DNA from: Podospora pseudoanserina
Taxonomy: Eukaryota; Ascomycota; Sordariomycetes; Sordariales; Podosporaceae
Length of the DNA: 64,000 bases
Reading direction: 5' to 3'
NCBI RefSeq assembly: GCF_035222485.1
Contig: NC_085924.1
Location: forward strand, 2,790,001 to 2,854,000
Of the stretch, positions 1-11,600 are shown one piece after another (position 1 is the first letter of the stretch; the number at the start of each line of letters is the position of its first letter). The notes beneath the pieces are model-generated. The model was not told the origin of the DNA and made no database searches. It saw only the letters and a list, made by a program, of their open reading frames with translations. The translations under genes were made by a program, and so were the position numbers.

Positions 1-806
1 GCCAAGACACTCGGCACAGAAATCTGGATGTTGCAGTTCTCCAGCCAAGCCAGCCAAGTGTAGCCAAGCAGAGGCCGAGACTTGGTGAGACGACTGCACA
101 CCAATGGGTTCTTGATACCAAGACTGATCAGACACGAATCCATCTTCTTATCTCGCCTTCTTTCCCCCCAGGTGAGGGCTCTTTGCCCTCGCTGGGGCTG
201 TCACTCTTTTGGTCATTGTCGTTCTCAGATACCACGGGATTACTCCAGGGACGCGAAGGAAACGATGGTTCCCACGGACCAACTTCATTTTGCGGCAGGC
301 CGATGTTTTACTCCCAGGAAGACATACCAGAACCAAGGCTCTTGGCCTACGCATCAAGACCCTTCCTCAAGGGGAAATGGGTATGCGAGGAGCCCCCGCG
401 ACCCGCACAAAATGCCGCCGAGTGTCTCCCCATTTCTCGCCGGTAATGGAGTGATTTTCCATTTCTCCCTTCTTTCATTCTTTGAACAAGTGTTGGAGGA
501 TATCCCGGGCAAATTGTGAAGCGCAAGTGGGATGATGACACAGCTGGCCTGCGTCTGGGATAGCAAGCTTAACGGTTGCTAGTCGATCCATTTGCGCTAT
601 TTCGCTTCCTGCTTGGGTGCCTTTTTTCATAATCTCTTATTTTATCTCTTGGTCCTCCTTCCCCTTCCCTCGCCCTCTTTCCTCTCCTCAAGCATCAACA
701 GTATCAACAACTCGAACTTGCTGGCCAAGCAACGCGACTTCAACATACACCCCCCTCCCCTCCCATCAAGGCTTCGGTGCCGCCTAGGCATCCCGTCTTG
801 CTCATC
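1..806. other. upstream region of the antiporter gene, no gene recognised
   Basis: I see no convincing gene here. The longest open frame (about 145 codons near 82-519, plus strand) has no recognisable domain and overlaps equally open frames on both strands. The stretch from about 640 to 770 is rich in C and T, which is common just upstream of start codons in filamentous fungi and fits a 5' leader for the gene starting at 807. Confidence 0.5.
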
Positions 807-2820
807 ATGCCTGTCCTAAACGTCAGCGAGCTCAATATTGTATTGACAATTATTGGTGCTTTCATCTTGGGATTCGGCGTCATCTCGGTCCTCATCAAGA
901 ACCGATGGCTTCTCGGCGAAGCTCGTAGGTTTCCCCCAACTACACCAAAAGAACCATGATGACTGACATCACTCAGTCCCTGCTATGACCCTTGGTATCA
1001 TTCTTGGTCCACTAGCGGCCAAATTTCTAGACTCTTCGCGATGGGGCTCAGCCGAACCAGGCCAAGTATCTGATATCACGCTGGTTTGTCTTGCCCTGCA
1101 TCTCATCACCACTCGTGCCTATCACTAACACTGTGATTCAAGGGCATTACACGAGTGGTTATCGGCGTCCAGCTTGTCATTGCTGGTTTTCAACTGCCGG
1201 CCAAGTACCAAAAGCTTCGGTGGAAGGAGATGCTCATGCTCATGCTTCCCGTCATGACAATCATGTGGCTGTGCTCGACTCTCTGCATGATGGCCACCAT
1301 CCCCAAGGTGACCCTGCTGGCGACCTTGGTTATGGCTGCTTGCATCACCTGTACCGATCCCGTTTTGTCACAAGCCGTTGCCAAGGGCCCCTTTTCCGAC
1401 AAGTTTGTCGCCAGAGACCTCAGAGAAATCATCTCTTCGGAAGCCGGCGCTAACGATGGCTTTGGTTTCCCGTTTTTGTTGCTGGCGACCTATCTCATGC
1501 GGGCCCAGACCCCCGAGGCATCGACACTCGTCGCTCGGGCCGGAGAGGAAGTGGTGAGACATGGAGGAGGAGTAGGCCAGGCGATTGGCAAATGGTTCCT
1601 CGAAACATGGCTCTATTTTGTGCTCATGTCGATTGCTATCGGTGTTGTGGTTGGATATGCTGCTGGGAAGGGGCTGAAGTTTGCCTTGCAACGCAAGTGG
1701 GTAGACTCTGAGAGTTATGTGCTCTACCCCACTGCGCTCGGTGTAAGTCGTTGGAGTCGTCCGGTTTTGAACTGACCCGTGAGCTAATCAATCTCAGCTG
1801 TTCTTGCTTGGTGTCTGTGGCATGATCGGGGGTGACGATTTGCTGGCTTGCTTCACCGCTGGCAGTGTCCTAAACTGGGATGGTGAATACATGCGTGAGA
1901 CATTGGAACGACACGATGAGGTAAACTCATCCGTTGATGTCCTCCTCAACTTTGGAGGCTTCATGTACCTCGGCACCGTGATCCCATGGAGCGAGTTCCA
2001 TCAGCCAGACACGACCGGCATCACAGTTCCCCGCCTTATCGCCCTCGGGTTCCTCATCCTTGCCTTCCGCCGCATCCCTGCTATTTTTATCATGTACAAG
2101 TTCATGCCGAACGTCATCAAGAACTGGAAGGAGGCCTTGTTTATGGGATACTTTGGCCCCATTGGCATCGGAGCTGCCTTTTACGTCGAACACACCAGGC
2201 ATCTTTATCCGAAACTCGCCGACGCCGATGAAGAGATGGGCAATTTGTTGAGGGCTATCGGGCCAACGGTGTATTTCCTCGTCTTCTTTTCCATCGTCAT
2301 TCACGGTCTTTCCATCCCCGCCTTGAACGCAATTTATGGCTGGTACGGTATCCAGCCAATCCAGGACGATGCCATGCTTTTCGAGCGCAAGTCTATCCGC
2401 GTCCCGACCCCCGTCAACGCCGAGGTCGGTGACGATCACACGTTTATCGCCTACAACCGCTTCTCACGCCCCGTTTTCGATGATGCCGAGTTGCCGACAT
2501 TCGACCGCACCATTTCCATGGGTCGCAGGTCGATGAGCCGCGTTTCGATGGGCCGCCGATCCATGAGCAGAATCTCGTTGAGCCAATACCCTACCATCAG
2601 CAGGGCCCCCACCATCAGCAGAGTGCCTAGCCAGAACCGTGACCGTGACCGGGAAGAGAAAGACGATCCGGCCGATTCACCTGGCACCTCTAGCTTTTCC
2701 AGCTCAGCGGAAACCAAGGCGCCCGAGGTTGAGATCCCGTTGACCCCCGCTCCCCAACCTGCACAGACAATAGAGACGCCTGGGTTGGGACGTCCAACAA
2801 CTATAAAGTACGCGGTATAG
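807..2820 (+). CDS. nha1: plasma-membrane Na+/H+ antiporter, NHA1/Sod2 family
   Basis: Predicted to export Na+ (or K+) in exchange for protons at the plasma membrane. Four exons fit: 807-924, 977-1083, 1143-1742 and 1798-2820, giving 615 residues. All three introns have GT..AG ends, and the second carries a CACTAAC branch site. The start at 807 is the first ATG that gives the typical N-terminus (MPVLNVSELN). Family landmarks are the N-terminal segment with NRWLLGEALPAMTLG, the ITCTDPVLSQ stretch carrying the acidic ion-binding region, and GMIGGDDLLACF. About a dozen membrane segments occupy the first two thirds. The hydrophilic tail is short and serine-rich, with repeated MGRRSMSR units and RAPTIS/RVPS motifs that look like kinase targets. 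The coding region is intact. Family assignment is firm; ion preference cannot be read from the sequence. Confidence 0.93.
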
Positions 2821-3330
2821 AGCGTGTGCTTTTTTGCTGGTTTTCCTTCTCTGTTAGACTGTAGATAGTGTCTGGATTAATTAGACGCGGGTTGTACATA
2901 CTACTTAATATACTGCGGCAGGCCGTCAGTGCGCTGCAACATTTCATCACGATAGTTTTCACATCAAACCAGTGGTTTGGGATAGATTCTCATCTATTAA
3001 TGACGGAGAACTACGGTGCTATTCCAAGGTGTCGCCAGCAAAACTCGCTCTCTTGCCGCGGTTCTACCTCTGTGTCTATCCCAACCTCTATCCCGTCCCC
3101 TCTAGGTACATCCTAGTCGTACACGATCCGCCCGGTCCAAAAAGAAAATCAAAAAGCCACCAAAGATCCTCTCGGCAACTATCCAAAAGAGCGACAAGAG
3201 CTTGTCATTAACCACCAAGCCAGAAATCATGAAATCAGAAAATCAATCCCAAAGAATCATCCCTCAAAGAATCATGCCAAACATCCCAAAAGATCATGTC
3301 GCTATCCCGCCCAACGTGTCGAACAAGCAC
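2821..3330. other. intergenic region between converging genes
   Basis: This holds the 3' flanks of the antiporter (plus) and the small secreted repeat protein (minus). Short open frames of about 80 codons overlap one another and show no domain. I see nothing else in it. Confidence 0.5.
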
Positions 3331-3669
3331 TTAGACTCTGTTCTTGGCCTTAGCCGTGGCGGCGGCGGCAGCGGTGCTGCTGGACTGGAGTCCTGGAATG
3401 TTGATCTGGCGCTTGTTCTTAGCCTTGGCAGTGGCGGCGGCGGCGGTGGTGCTGCTGGACTGGAGTCCAGGAATGTTGATCTGACGCTTGTTCTTAGCCT
3501 TGGCGTTGGAGTCGGAGTCGGCAGCGGCTGTCGCGGAGGCGCCGGCCGAGACGACAACAACACCAGAAGGCAGGGTGACGCCGCTGGGGATGCTAACACC
3601 GGAGGGGAGCGAGATGGTGACGGCCGAGACGGTGGTGAAGATGGCGGTCATGGCGACAAAGAACTTCAT
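3331..3669 (-). CDS. small secreted protein with Kex2-type repeats, candidate peptide precursor
   Basis: A single-exon gene of 112 residues. It begins with a clear signal peptide (MKFFVAMTAIFTTVSA, probable cleavage after residue 16). A valine/serine-rich spacer with SLPSGV, SIPSGV and TLPSGV repeats follows. Then come two near-identical 25-residue repeats, each introduced by the dibasic site KR followed by QINIPGLQSSST and an alanine-rich stretch ending AKAKN. The last repeat is followed by a partial unit ending NRV. Such spacing of KR sites is the hallmark of Kex2-processed repeat proteins, which release short peptides in the Golgi. No tyrosine-bearing core as in dikaritins and no known alpha-pheromone sequence is present, so the product class is unknown. 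A TATATAA box lies 236 nt upstream. The alternative is a small structural cell-wall or surface protein. It has no obvious partner among its neighbours. Confidence 0.7.
   Translation of the reverse strand: MKFFVAMTAIFTTVSAVTISLPSGVSIPSGVTLPSGVVVVSAGASATAAADSDSNAKAKNKRQINIPGLQSSSTTAAAATAKAKNKRQINIPGLQSSSTAAAAATAKAKNRV
3341..3490 (-). repeat. two tandem 75 bp units encoding the KR-flanked peptide repeat
   Basis: Units 3341-3415 and 3416-3490 are nearly identical and in frame (25 codons each). A partial third unit starts at 3491. Differences are a few substitutions, so the duplication looks recent or is kept uniform by gene conversion. Confidence 0.85.
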
Positions 3670-4414
3670 TTTGACGGTTGGGTTGGTTGTTGGTTGATTG
3701 AACGGTTGGGTGATGTGTTTATTGAGATGTGAAGATTTAGGTAGGGGGGGGCGGGGTTATGTGTCTTTTTTGTTTTTGTTTTTGTGCGTAAACTTTTCTC
3801 AAAGCGAGCGTGGGTGAGATTAGTGTAAAGGGAGTATTAGTGATGAATGTGAGTGCTGGGTGATGAGAAAAGAAAATGCTGTTCGGGTGTTGGGTGAGGT
3901 CGAGTTATATAGAGGAGCTTTCTCTGGTTCAAGCAGATGTCCTGTCCACGATTAGAACGAACACGCCAAACCAACTCTAACCGGCAGCGTGGCTTCGAAG
4001 TATTGGGCTTCTAGCACATGCCGCCGAACGTTGCATTAGACAAGCGGGATCAAACTCCTGCGCCGCTACCACCGATGCGTGGTCTGTTTACTTAGTTCTG
4101 CATCGGCCGGTTCCAACATGGCGGGTCAACGAAACCGCCATGAACGGGTCTATACGCTAGAGGCGAACCACTTTCTAAGTGTGTCTCACGAGTCGGATGG
4201 TCAGAATCATCAGCATGCTCGGGCTATCGTGGCAAGGGACTGCATCGTCGGTCTGTCCGGCCCCTGAGTAAAAGAACCACGTGCGGAATCACATGCGAAG
4301 TCGAGAACAATCATGGTATCAATTTCAAGCGTGTCGTGAACACAACACAAATCACAAACCGAGGAATAGATTCTTGAACTGAAACGTTGGATATCCCCCC
4401 TTTTGGCTCTCCCC
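3670..4414. other. intergenic region upstream of the repeat-peptide gene and 3' of the P450 gene
   Basis: It contains the minus-strand promoter of the secreted peptide gene. The half near 3980-4414 carries only short, overlapping open frames. No further gene or repeat is seen. Confidence 0.5.
3905..3911 (-). promoter_or_regulatory. possible TATA box for the repeat-peptide gene
   Basis: The minus strand reads TATATAA here, 236 nt upstream of the start codon at 3669, with T-rich runs between. Placement is plausible for a TATA element followed by a long leader, but it is unproven. Confidence 0.4.
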
Positions 4415-5812
4415 TCAAGCACCCCTTGCCTTGGCCGTCACGTAAAAGTCGATCGGCCGCACGTTGAACCACCCATCCTGCTTCATCACATACTGCTCGT
4501 CCACCGCCTGAAAATCAACTTCTTTGATCAGCTTGGCCGTCACCACCATTAGAAACTCCCAAGCCCAGTGTTTGCCGATACATTCTCGTTTGCCATTTCC
4601 GAACCACTTCTTGACACCGGCCGGCAGCTTGGTGAAGTTGTCGCCCACCATTCTCTCTGGCTTGAACTTGAGAGGTTCCTCAAACACGGCTGGATCTCTG
4701 TTGACTCCAGCCAGAACAACGATCATGGCCTGGTTGTGCGCAATCTGGTACTTGCCGCCTTGAAGCAGAATGGGCGACTTGCTGCCATTCTTGGACGGAA
4801 TTGGCTCGATGTTGAAGCCCGGAGCCGCGCAGCTCAACCTCAGCGTCTCCCTCACAATCCCCTGGATGTATTTTAACTGGGCGATATGGTCTTGCCTCAG
4901 CGCACCGTCTCCAGCCACGCGGTCCAACTCCTCTCTGGCCTCGGCCACCACTTCTGGATTCTGCAGCAGAAACAGGATGGTCGCCGTGACTGAACAAGGG
5001 GCCGTTGAACTGCCGATCGGCATGCTGACAATCTCATCAATCACCTGGCTGTCTGTCAACTTCTTGCCTGTTTCCGGATCCGTGGCGTTCATCAACGCCC
5101 AAAGCAAATCCTTGCGTCCGGTAGAGTGTTCGGCCCGGTATTGGATGAGCTCTGCGGCAAAGCCTCTCATCGTCTTGGTCGCCTCCTTCCACTTGCCGTT
5201 GTATAGCAGCCAGTTGAGGAGCTTCGGCCTGTTGGGTCGCCTCATTGCTTCTGAGGTAGCATCCTCCATAGCCTGGATCATGGGATGCTCCTCTCCTTCC
5301 TTCATTTTGATGGCTCCCAGCTTCTTGCCAAACAGTGTCAACATTGTCGCCTCCAAGTTCAGGTTGTTGAGGTCTTTGAGAGGTTGGAACTTGGTCCCAG
5401 GCTCGAGACCCTTGGTCCACTTGGCGATCAACTCGTCGGTGCACAGCAAGAGCTCGTCGAAATGGTCAGCGACTGATTCCGTGCTCAGGTGTGGCGCGAT
5501 GATGCGGTGAGCGATACCCCAGGATTCCTCGTGGTCGTATGCGGTAAACAGCGCATCGTGTACGGCGTATCGGATCTCGACGATGGGCCCGCCAACGAAT
5601 TTGCGGAACCGAGTCTCGTCGCAAATCTCTTCTGCTAGAGCAGCGCTGGCGACAAAGACAATTTCATGCCCTAAGACCTTGATCTTGAAGATCTCGCCAT
5701 ACTTTTCAGCCAGCGTGCGCAAAGACCACCAGGTGTTGCTCGGGTTGACGTCCATGATGTTGCCGAGCAGGGGAAGGCCTGGAGGGCCAGGGATGGTGAG
5801 TGGGGAGGACAT
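4415..5812 (-). CDS. cytochrome P450 monooxygenase, CYP505-like heme domain without a reductase
   Basis: An intronless gene of 465 residues, normal for a stand-alone P450. The start gives the proline-rich leader IPGPPGLPLLGNI at residues 7-19, followed by YGEIFKIK and DALFTAYDHEESWGIAHR, which resemble the heme domain of the self-sufficient fatty-acid hydroxylases (P450foxy/CYP505 and BM3). The ExxR motif is ETLRL and the heme loop is FGNGKRECIG with Cys411 as iron ligand. There is no membrane anchor and no flavodoxin/FAD reductase after the heme domain, which in CYP505 would follow in the same chain. The oxygen-activation motif of the I helix reads IGSSTAPCS: the threonine is kept, but the usual acidic residue before it is serine. 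Substrate unknown; a fatty acid or another oxygenated lipid is possible. It needs an external electron donor, or uses peroxide. Confidence 0.9.
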   Translation of the reverse strand: MSSPLTIPGPPGLPLLGNIMDVNPSNTWWSLRTLAEKYGEIFKIKVLGHEIVFVASAALAEEICDETRFRKFVGGPIVEIRYAVHDALFTAYDHEESWGIAHRIIAPHLSTESVADHFDELLLCTDELIAKWTKGLEPGTKFQPLKDLNNLNLEATMLTLFGKKLGAIKMKEGEEHPMIQAMEDATSEAMRRPNRPKLLNWLLYNGKWKEATKTMRGFAAELIQYRAEHSTGRKDLLWALMNATDPETGKKLTDSQVIDEIVSMPIGSSTAPCSVTATILFLLQNPEVVAEAREELDRVAGDGALRQDHIAQLKYIQGIVRETLRLSCAAPGFNIEPIPSKNGSKSPILLQGGKYQIAHNQAMIVVLAGVNRDPAVFEEPLKFKPERMVGDNFTKLPAGVKKWFGNGKRECIGKHWAWEFLMVVTAKLIKEVDFQAVDEQYVMKQDGWFNVRPIDFYVTAKARGA

Positions 5813-8658
5813 TGTGTAAGCAGTGTCTGCAGTTAATCAATGTAGAATTGAGGGAATGGCGATAGGAGAGGGGGGAGATGTTCTCTTTAAAGGCGTCCAG
5901 GAATGAGGTTTTGCGTCATGTCGGTCAAGGGAAAAGACGTGGCTGGCAGGGTGAGACAGCATCTCTCAAGTCCCACCATGAGCACCGTCCGCCATTCCGG
6001 TCATGGGGATCATTTGGTGAGTCCAATGAGATTTGCTGTGTGGTGTAAGCCATGTGGGTGCAGCGACCTTTTGGGTGCGCCACTGAGCAAGAGGGAGCTG
6101 AGACATGCATGGATTTCTGGCCCTGGCCAGTGTAGTTAGAGCGGCTTGTCTCGCGGGCGGGTCGTGATCGGCGCTCATCCGACCAATTGCTGGCACATCA
6201 TTTGTCAATCTCGAGGCGGTTGTCGCGGGATCCTACTATCGATCTACGAAGCTTATTGGCACCTTTCCCAGAGCAGTTTACTGCGTGCGTTGTCACTCTC
6301 TTGAGCACAGCTCAGGTTCTGGATAACGTAACAGAAGATGTCGGATATTGTATTTAATTTAATCTCCAAGCCGTAACATCTTCAGCCGTGAAACACTTCC
6401 AACGTGGTGTCACAGGGTGCAAAGTCTCACGGTGAAAAGAATTGCATAGTTAATGACACAATAAGACTTAGCGAATAGTTTGGATAGGTTCCGCATGCAA
6501 CTTGTACTCGGCAGCAATAAGCCCCTGTCACGAAGTATCTTCGATCGATACATTCGTACTTCTAGTTATGGGTGCTGTCAGCTGCGGCATGAGCCTGCTC
6601 GGAGGTCAAAGAGGTCAAGGCAGTTACGGTACCTTCTTATTCCTCTGTCATAATGGCCATATCTGGAGTAATGAGGCATGATAGAAGTTTGGAATGAAAC
6701 TGTCTGCCAGGACCTCACTTGCATCTAGCAATCACAATGGAATTGTTATGAACCTACTTTGGGATTCTCGAGGTTCAATGTTTATGGCTTTTCCCCTGGA
6801 GTACTCCTTATCGATAAGATTGGATCGCTGTGATGGTTAGTTAGCCCTGAGGTTGGCAGAGGAAGGTATGTTGGATTTTATTTGTTCACGTTCCTAGTAG
6901 CCTGGGTCTTACACAGTCGCATGTGCACTAGGTAGCTAAGAAGGTCTCAAAAGTAAACGCCAGAGTGCATGTGAGGATGGTGAGCACTGCTGGCGACGAG
7001 GGAGAGATGATGGACGCCACCTTCATCCACTATATGAATATAGAGCATTTCCTTGTGGTCTTTGTCACAACTAGTTTCCTTTACACGACAACTCAAGCTT
7101 ATGCCAGAGACAAGAGCCTGGTTCAGACGCTCCGCATAGACAGGACGGGGCAAAGAGATAGAAACGAGATGAGTACACCCTACAAAATTCGTGCTGAACA
7201 TACCTTATCTGGCTTGATTACGAACAGGGATGGTGTTCAGGCGATGGGGCAGGTTCCTCGGGCATAAATCCTGGTGTGAGGGCGCATATATCCAAGTAGG
7301 TAGCCACAAGTTCCTCTCAAAATCGCCGGCTCTCTCTAACGTTGGGTGGATAGTGGCCCGTAACCCGTCCCCGATGTGTCTAGCATCAGAGCAGAGTTGT
7401 TGACATTGCCCCTGAGCCCCTTTTGACACCGGCATTGACACGATGTCAGCAGAGTAGATACTTAGCCACTGCTGGACCTGGGCATTCACGTGATGTTATG
7501 ATTTATAGCTTAAACACGTCGCGGGTGGAGGAGCCAAAAATTAGCGGGTTGAGCTCATGGGTTCCTGATTCCATTCCAACAAAAAAAGTGATGATGTGGT
7601 CATGCTTGGTGCGTTCTATTCGATCGAGGTGAAACCTTGTCACCACCCCGCATGTTCTCAACGGATCAAATTCTGAAAGAAAAACAAAACGGTAGGGAGC
7701 GTTGAGGGTTTCCCCACCGATGGATTGGCGCTAATCGAACATCGGTTCACGCCGGGTGAGGGGATGAAGGGACCCACGATGTCCAAGACATTCTGACGGA
7801 AGCTGAGATCGAAGCTTAGCGCGCGAACGGATGGGGCTCGTGCGTGACATGATTTTTAACAATTAAGAATCACCAAGCATGACTCGTATTGGACTGAGGA
7901 GGAAGCAAGGGAGGGAAGAGAACGACAAGCGATATGCCTGGCATCAGACAATGCCAAATGAGGGTGTGGGGGATCTGATAAATGACAAGTCGTCGACCCT
8001 CCAAGCGAATGACAGGCGTCTGCGCTGGGCCGAGTTCGAACCTTTTTGTGTTTTTGTGCAGGAGATAGGGCGGCATTTGCAGAGTATTGAAAGAAAAAGA
8101 AGAAAGAGAAACCGACATGACATGTCCCAAGATAAGATGCTGAGAGGATGCAAGTGAGTACATATGGTCGCCGACTACCACCCAAAATGAATATGCATGT
8201 CTCACAAAACCAAGTTCTGGCCACCATTCACATCTCCCCCAGATGCATTGTGGCTTGGCGAGTTCCGATGCATTTCGGTGGTGGATAGCTCGGATTGGTG
8301 CGGTCTCATCCACACATCCTGGCATGCATGCCCGTGCAGCAGGGCTGGCCCCTCTCTGTTGCAATTGGTGACGGCACTCGGAATCCACAAGCCCACGATC
8401 CTGCTCGTTCTTTTTCTCCATCTCAGCCTGGACCCGCGGTTGTCTGTTTCATGGCATGCTTGGCAGATGGCGAGTCTGTGCAGAGAAGCTATGTATGTAC
8501 ATAGGAGTGATAGCTCCTGATCTCCTGGTTGACCCGACCCATTGGGACCACCTCTCTTCCATCCTGCGGGCGCCCGGGTCCGTTGTCCTTGTTGATCACT
8601 CAAAGCCAGCCAGTTCCTCAACTCCAATGTCGACCTAATCTCAAGTCGCGCAGCTGCT
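5813..8658. other. gene-poor 2.8 kb intergenic region
   Basis: This region separates the divergently transcribed P450 and MHYT genes. Short open frames up to about 180 codons exist on the minus strand at 7870-8421, but several frames overlap, none has a domain or a good splice pattern, and I do not call a gene. No terminal repeats or transposase similarity were seen. Confidence 0.5.
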
Positions 8659-11600
8659 ATGTCGCCTGCCATGGACTCGGCAGCCTACGATGCTGGCTTG
8701 GCTCAGTACATCGGCCACCCGGTGCCGTATCAGTTTGATCCCGCCCTCCTCACGCTCAGCTATGGTGTCAGTCTCGTCGGCGCCGCCTCGACCCTCGAGC
8801 TCATCAACCGACGGACCTCGAGAAAGGGGTACTACAACAAGTACGGGGTCCCGTCGCCAGACCGTCGCGCCTGTGATTGCTGACGGAAACACAGTCTGTT
8901 GCTGCTAGCCGCCTCGGTGACCATGGGTGGCGTTTCCATCTGGTGCATGGTATATTATCTTCTGAGCGCCATTTCGATCAAGTCTTTTTTACTTACGTTG
9001 TGGTAGCATTACATTGGCAATCGAGCAACAAGTCTGCTCAACGGGCAGCCCGAGCTTCAGGTTGTCTATTCGGTCCGCGTTACGGTAGCCTCCTTTTTCG
9101 TACCCATCCTCGTCTTGTGCGCCGCCTTCTTTGTCGTGACCAGCACCCGAAATGCCAGTGGCGTCAACTGGTGGCGCATCGGGGTATCTGGCATGTTATC
9201 AGGGGGAGCCATTTGCGGCATGCACTACCTCGGCAACGCCTCCATCAGCAACTATCACTGCAGCTACCGCCCTGCCAACGTGGTTGGGTCTGCCCTCATT
9301 GCTGTTGCGGCCAGCACCGTTGCGCTCGCGCTGTTTTTTGTGTTTAGGGCATCTTGGACCAATTCCTGGTGGAAGAGAACTGGATGTGCCATCGTCTTGG
9401 CTGGCGCCGTCTCGGGCATGCATTGGTGCGGTGCTGTTGGTACCACATACCGACTGATGCACCTCCACTCGAGCAGTGAGATGGATACGAGAAATGTCAC
9501 GGTTATTGTGATTTCATGTCTGGTGAGTGAGGAAAAGGTACAAGTAACCCTGCATTACTGACGACGAACAGTCGGTTGCTGCCTGTGCTGTCATGGCAGG
9601 GACGGCCATCTACTCAGCGCGAGTGCGCCAAAGCTACGCCAGCAAGGCCCAAAGAATCACTCTCGCCGCTGCTGTGTTCGATCATCAAGGCCGAATCCTC
9701 GTTTCCCCTGATGGAGCTCTGCCCAGTGAGGAGATTACCAGCAAGTTTCTCCAAAAGGTGTGTCTCTGCTGTCCGACTGTTGATCTGAGCGCCCTCGCTG
9801 ACCGGGCGTGGTAGACCCAAAACGACGTCTTCTCTACCGCACACCCCCTTTTCCACTGGGTCTTCCAAGCGTCGAGGAATTGGTCTAGCGTGACTGTGCT
9901 GCTGGGAAAGATGAGAAACCACCTGGCCGAGCTTCCGCATCGTGGTCGCAATGTGCGAACAGGCATCTCTCTGGTCGATGACGATGGCCATGTGATTGAC
10001 AACTACGACATGATCTTCCGCGAGTTGTTCTGCTTGGCTGCCGCCGGGCTTGCTGACAAGATGAACGAGAACTTGACAGACGCTGGTATTCTCTGGGACG
10101 AGATCTTGTCGACCGGTGGCCAACCGGATGCTGTGTCACTTCGCTCAAACTCGACGGGCAAGACACAGGGACCGGTCCCTATCACGTCACGAGATGCCGA
10201 CATGGCTGAGAAGGGAGTTACGATTCACCGCCACAACCACGGCTCGCTCATGTGCTTGGTACGTGCTGTCGACAACCCTCGAGTCATGGACCGGCTCGAG
10301 GCCTCTGGGTATTGCTTCGCCGACCCTCATCAAGTTGCCCACATCATCGGCGCCAAGATGCAGATTCGAACCGCACATCTGGAACAGAAGCTGGCGAACA
10401 TGAAGGATTATGCTCACGGCACAATGCTTGATCCCGGCGTCCATGTTGGCTTGTTTGCTGTTCGCACGCAAGTCGACAGCCACCACGGCCACGGTTTCGA
10501 TCTTCTTGTGCAAAAACAGGCTCGAAATCTGCTTCCTAGCGTGGAAATGCCGCTCGACCGCCTTGAGCCGTCTCATTTGGAATTCCTGCGCCAGCTCCAC
10601 GGCCATTCGGTCCAAGCTATCCTCCAACGGCTGCGGCGCGTCCAAGACATTGCACCACGCAACGCCGCTTTCGCCGCTCTTCTCAGCGACGCTGTTCGGG
10701 ATCTGCGTAGTGCCACCAACGACAAGATTTTGGACGATGCCAAACTCATTTCTCGGGTGGTCCAAGTACCTTGCCGATCGCCAGCGGGCTCCATGGCCAC
10801 GAGGTTGGCGACATGCACGATGATCACCTTTAGCATCATGATCCCGATCCACATTAAGGTCAAAGTTCCAGACCATGCGTTTGTCCCCTTGTACTTTTTC
10901 AAAACCCTGCAGCTCGTGTACGCCAACTCGCCACACGCGGCCGCCTTTGCCCGGAATGTGCACCGGGAGCTGAGCCCCGTCTTGAACTCTGCCTCGACCT
11001 CCCCCCCGAAGTCCCTCTCCTCCCAGCTACCCTTCACGATGTTCTCTCGCTTCAGGCGCCACAGAAGACCGTCGTTGGAGACGCGACAAGTGCGAGCCAG
11101 CAAGCTCGTTTCTTCCAGCCGGGAATGCATGGCCCCTGCTACTCCCTCCAACAACCCGAGCGTTGTGTCGTTGGGTTTGTACCGCGGCGCATCGTCCACC
11201 AACGGACAAGACCCGGATACAGATCAGCTCTCAGACTCGACACTTGCCCCGGAAAGACCTCAGCATCGTCACCGCCCGACGTACGACCAGCAGCGAGCCA
11301 CCGGTCCAAAACTAAATGTTCAGCCCAACAACGGGAAGCAACACAAGCACAACAAGTCGTTTGGTGGAATGGGCATCATGATTTCGCAGGAGGTGACTGT
11401 CGATGTAGATGCTACCACCACCGCTGTCGGACCCAAATCGCCCGCTGTGGCTCTTGCCGCCAAAGAGGTCGAAATGGTCGATGAGGCCAAGAGGATCCAT
11501 GAAGCCGATGAGAATCCTAGCCCGGCATCACCACAAATTCCTGGGAGAAAGAATGGAACCTTTGTTCAGGAAATCGAGTTGGAGAACGTGACGAGCGTCT

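Noticed and set aside
3202-3732. Open frame of 176 codons on the plus strand over the repeat-peptide gene
   Set aside because: It is a glycine-rich shadow of GC-rich repeat DNA, without a signal peptide or domain, while the minus strand gives a clean secreted precursor.
4415-5812. Membership of the P450 in the polyketide locus
   Set aside because: It is about 10 kb from the hydrolase, with unrelated genes between; no shared feature was seen.
8025-8050. tRNA-like B-box GTTCGAAC
   Set aside because: No matching T-stem, no A-box at the right distance and no cloverleaf.
7870-8421. 183-codon minus-strand frame in the 2.8 kb intergenic region
   Set aside because: It overlaps several other open frames, shows no family features or splice pattern, and has low-complexity hydrophobic runs.
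10187-10963. 258-codon open frame antisense to the MHYT gene
   Set aside because: It mirrors the codon structure of the sense exon and has no domain.
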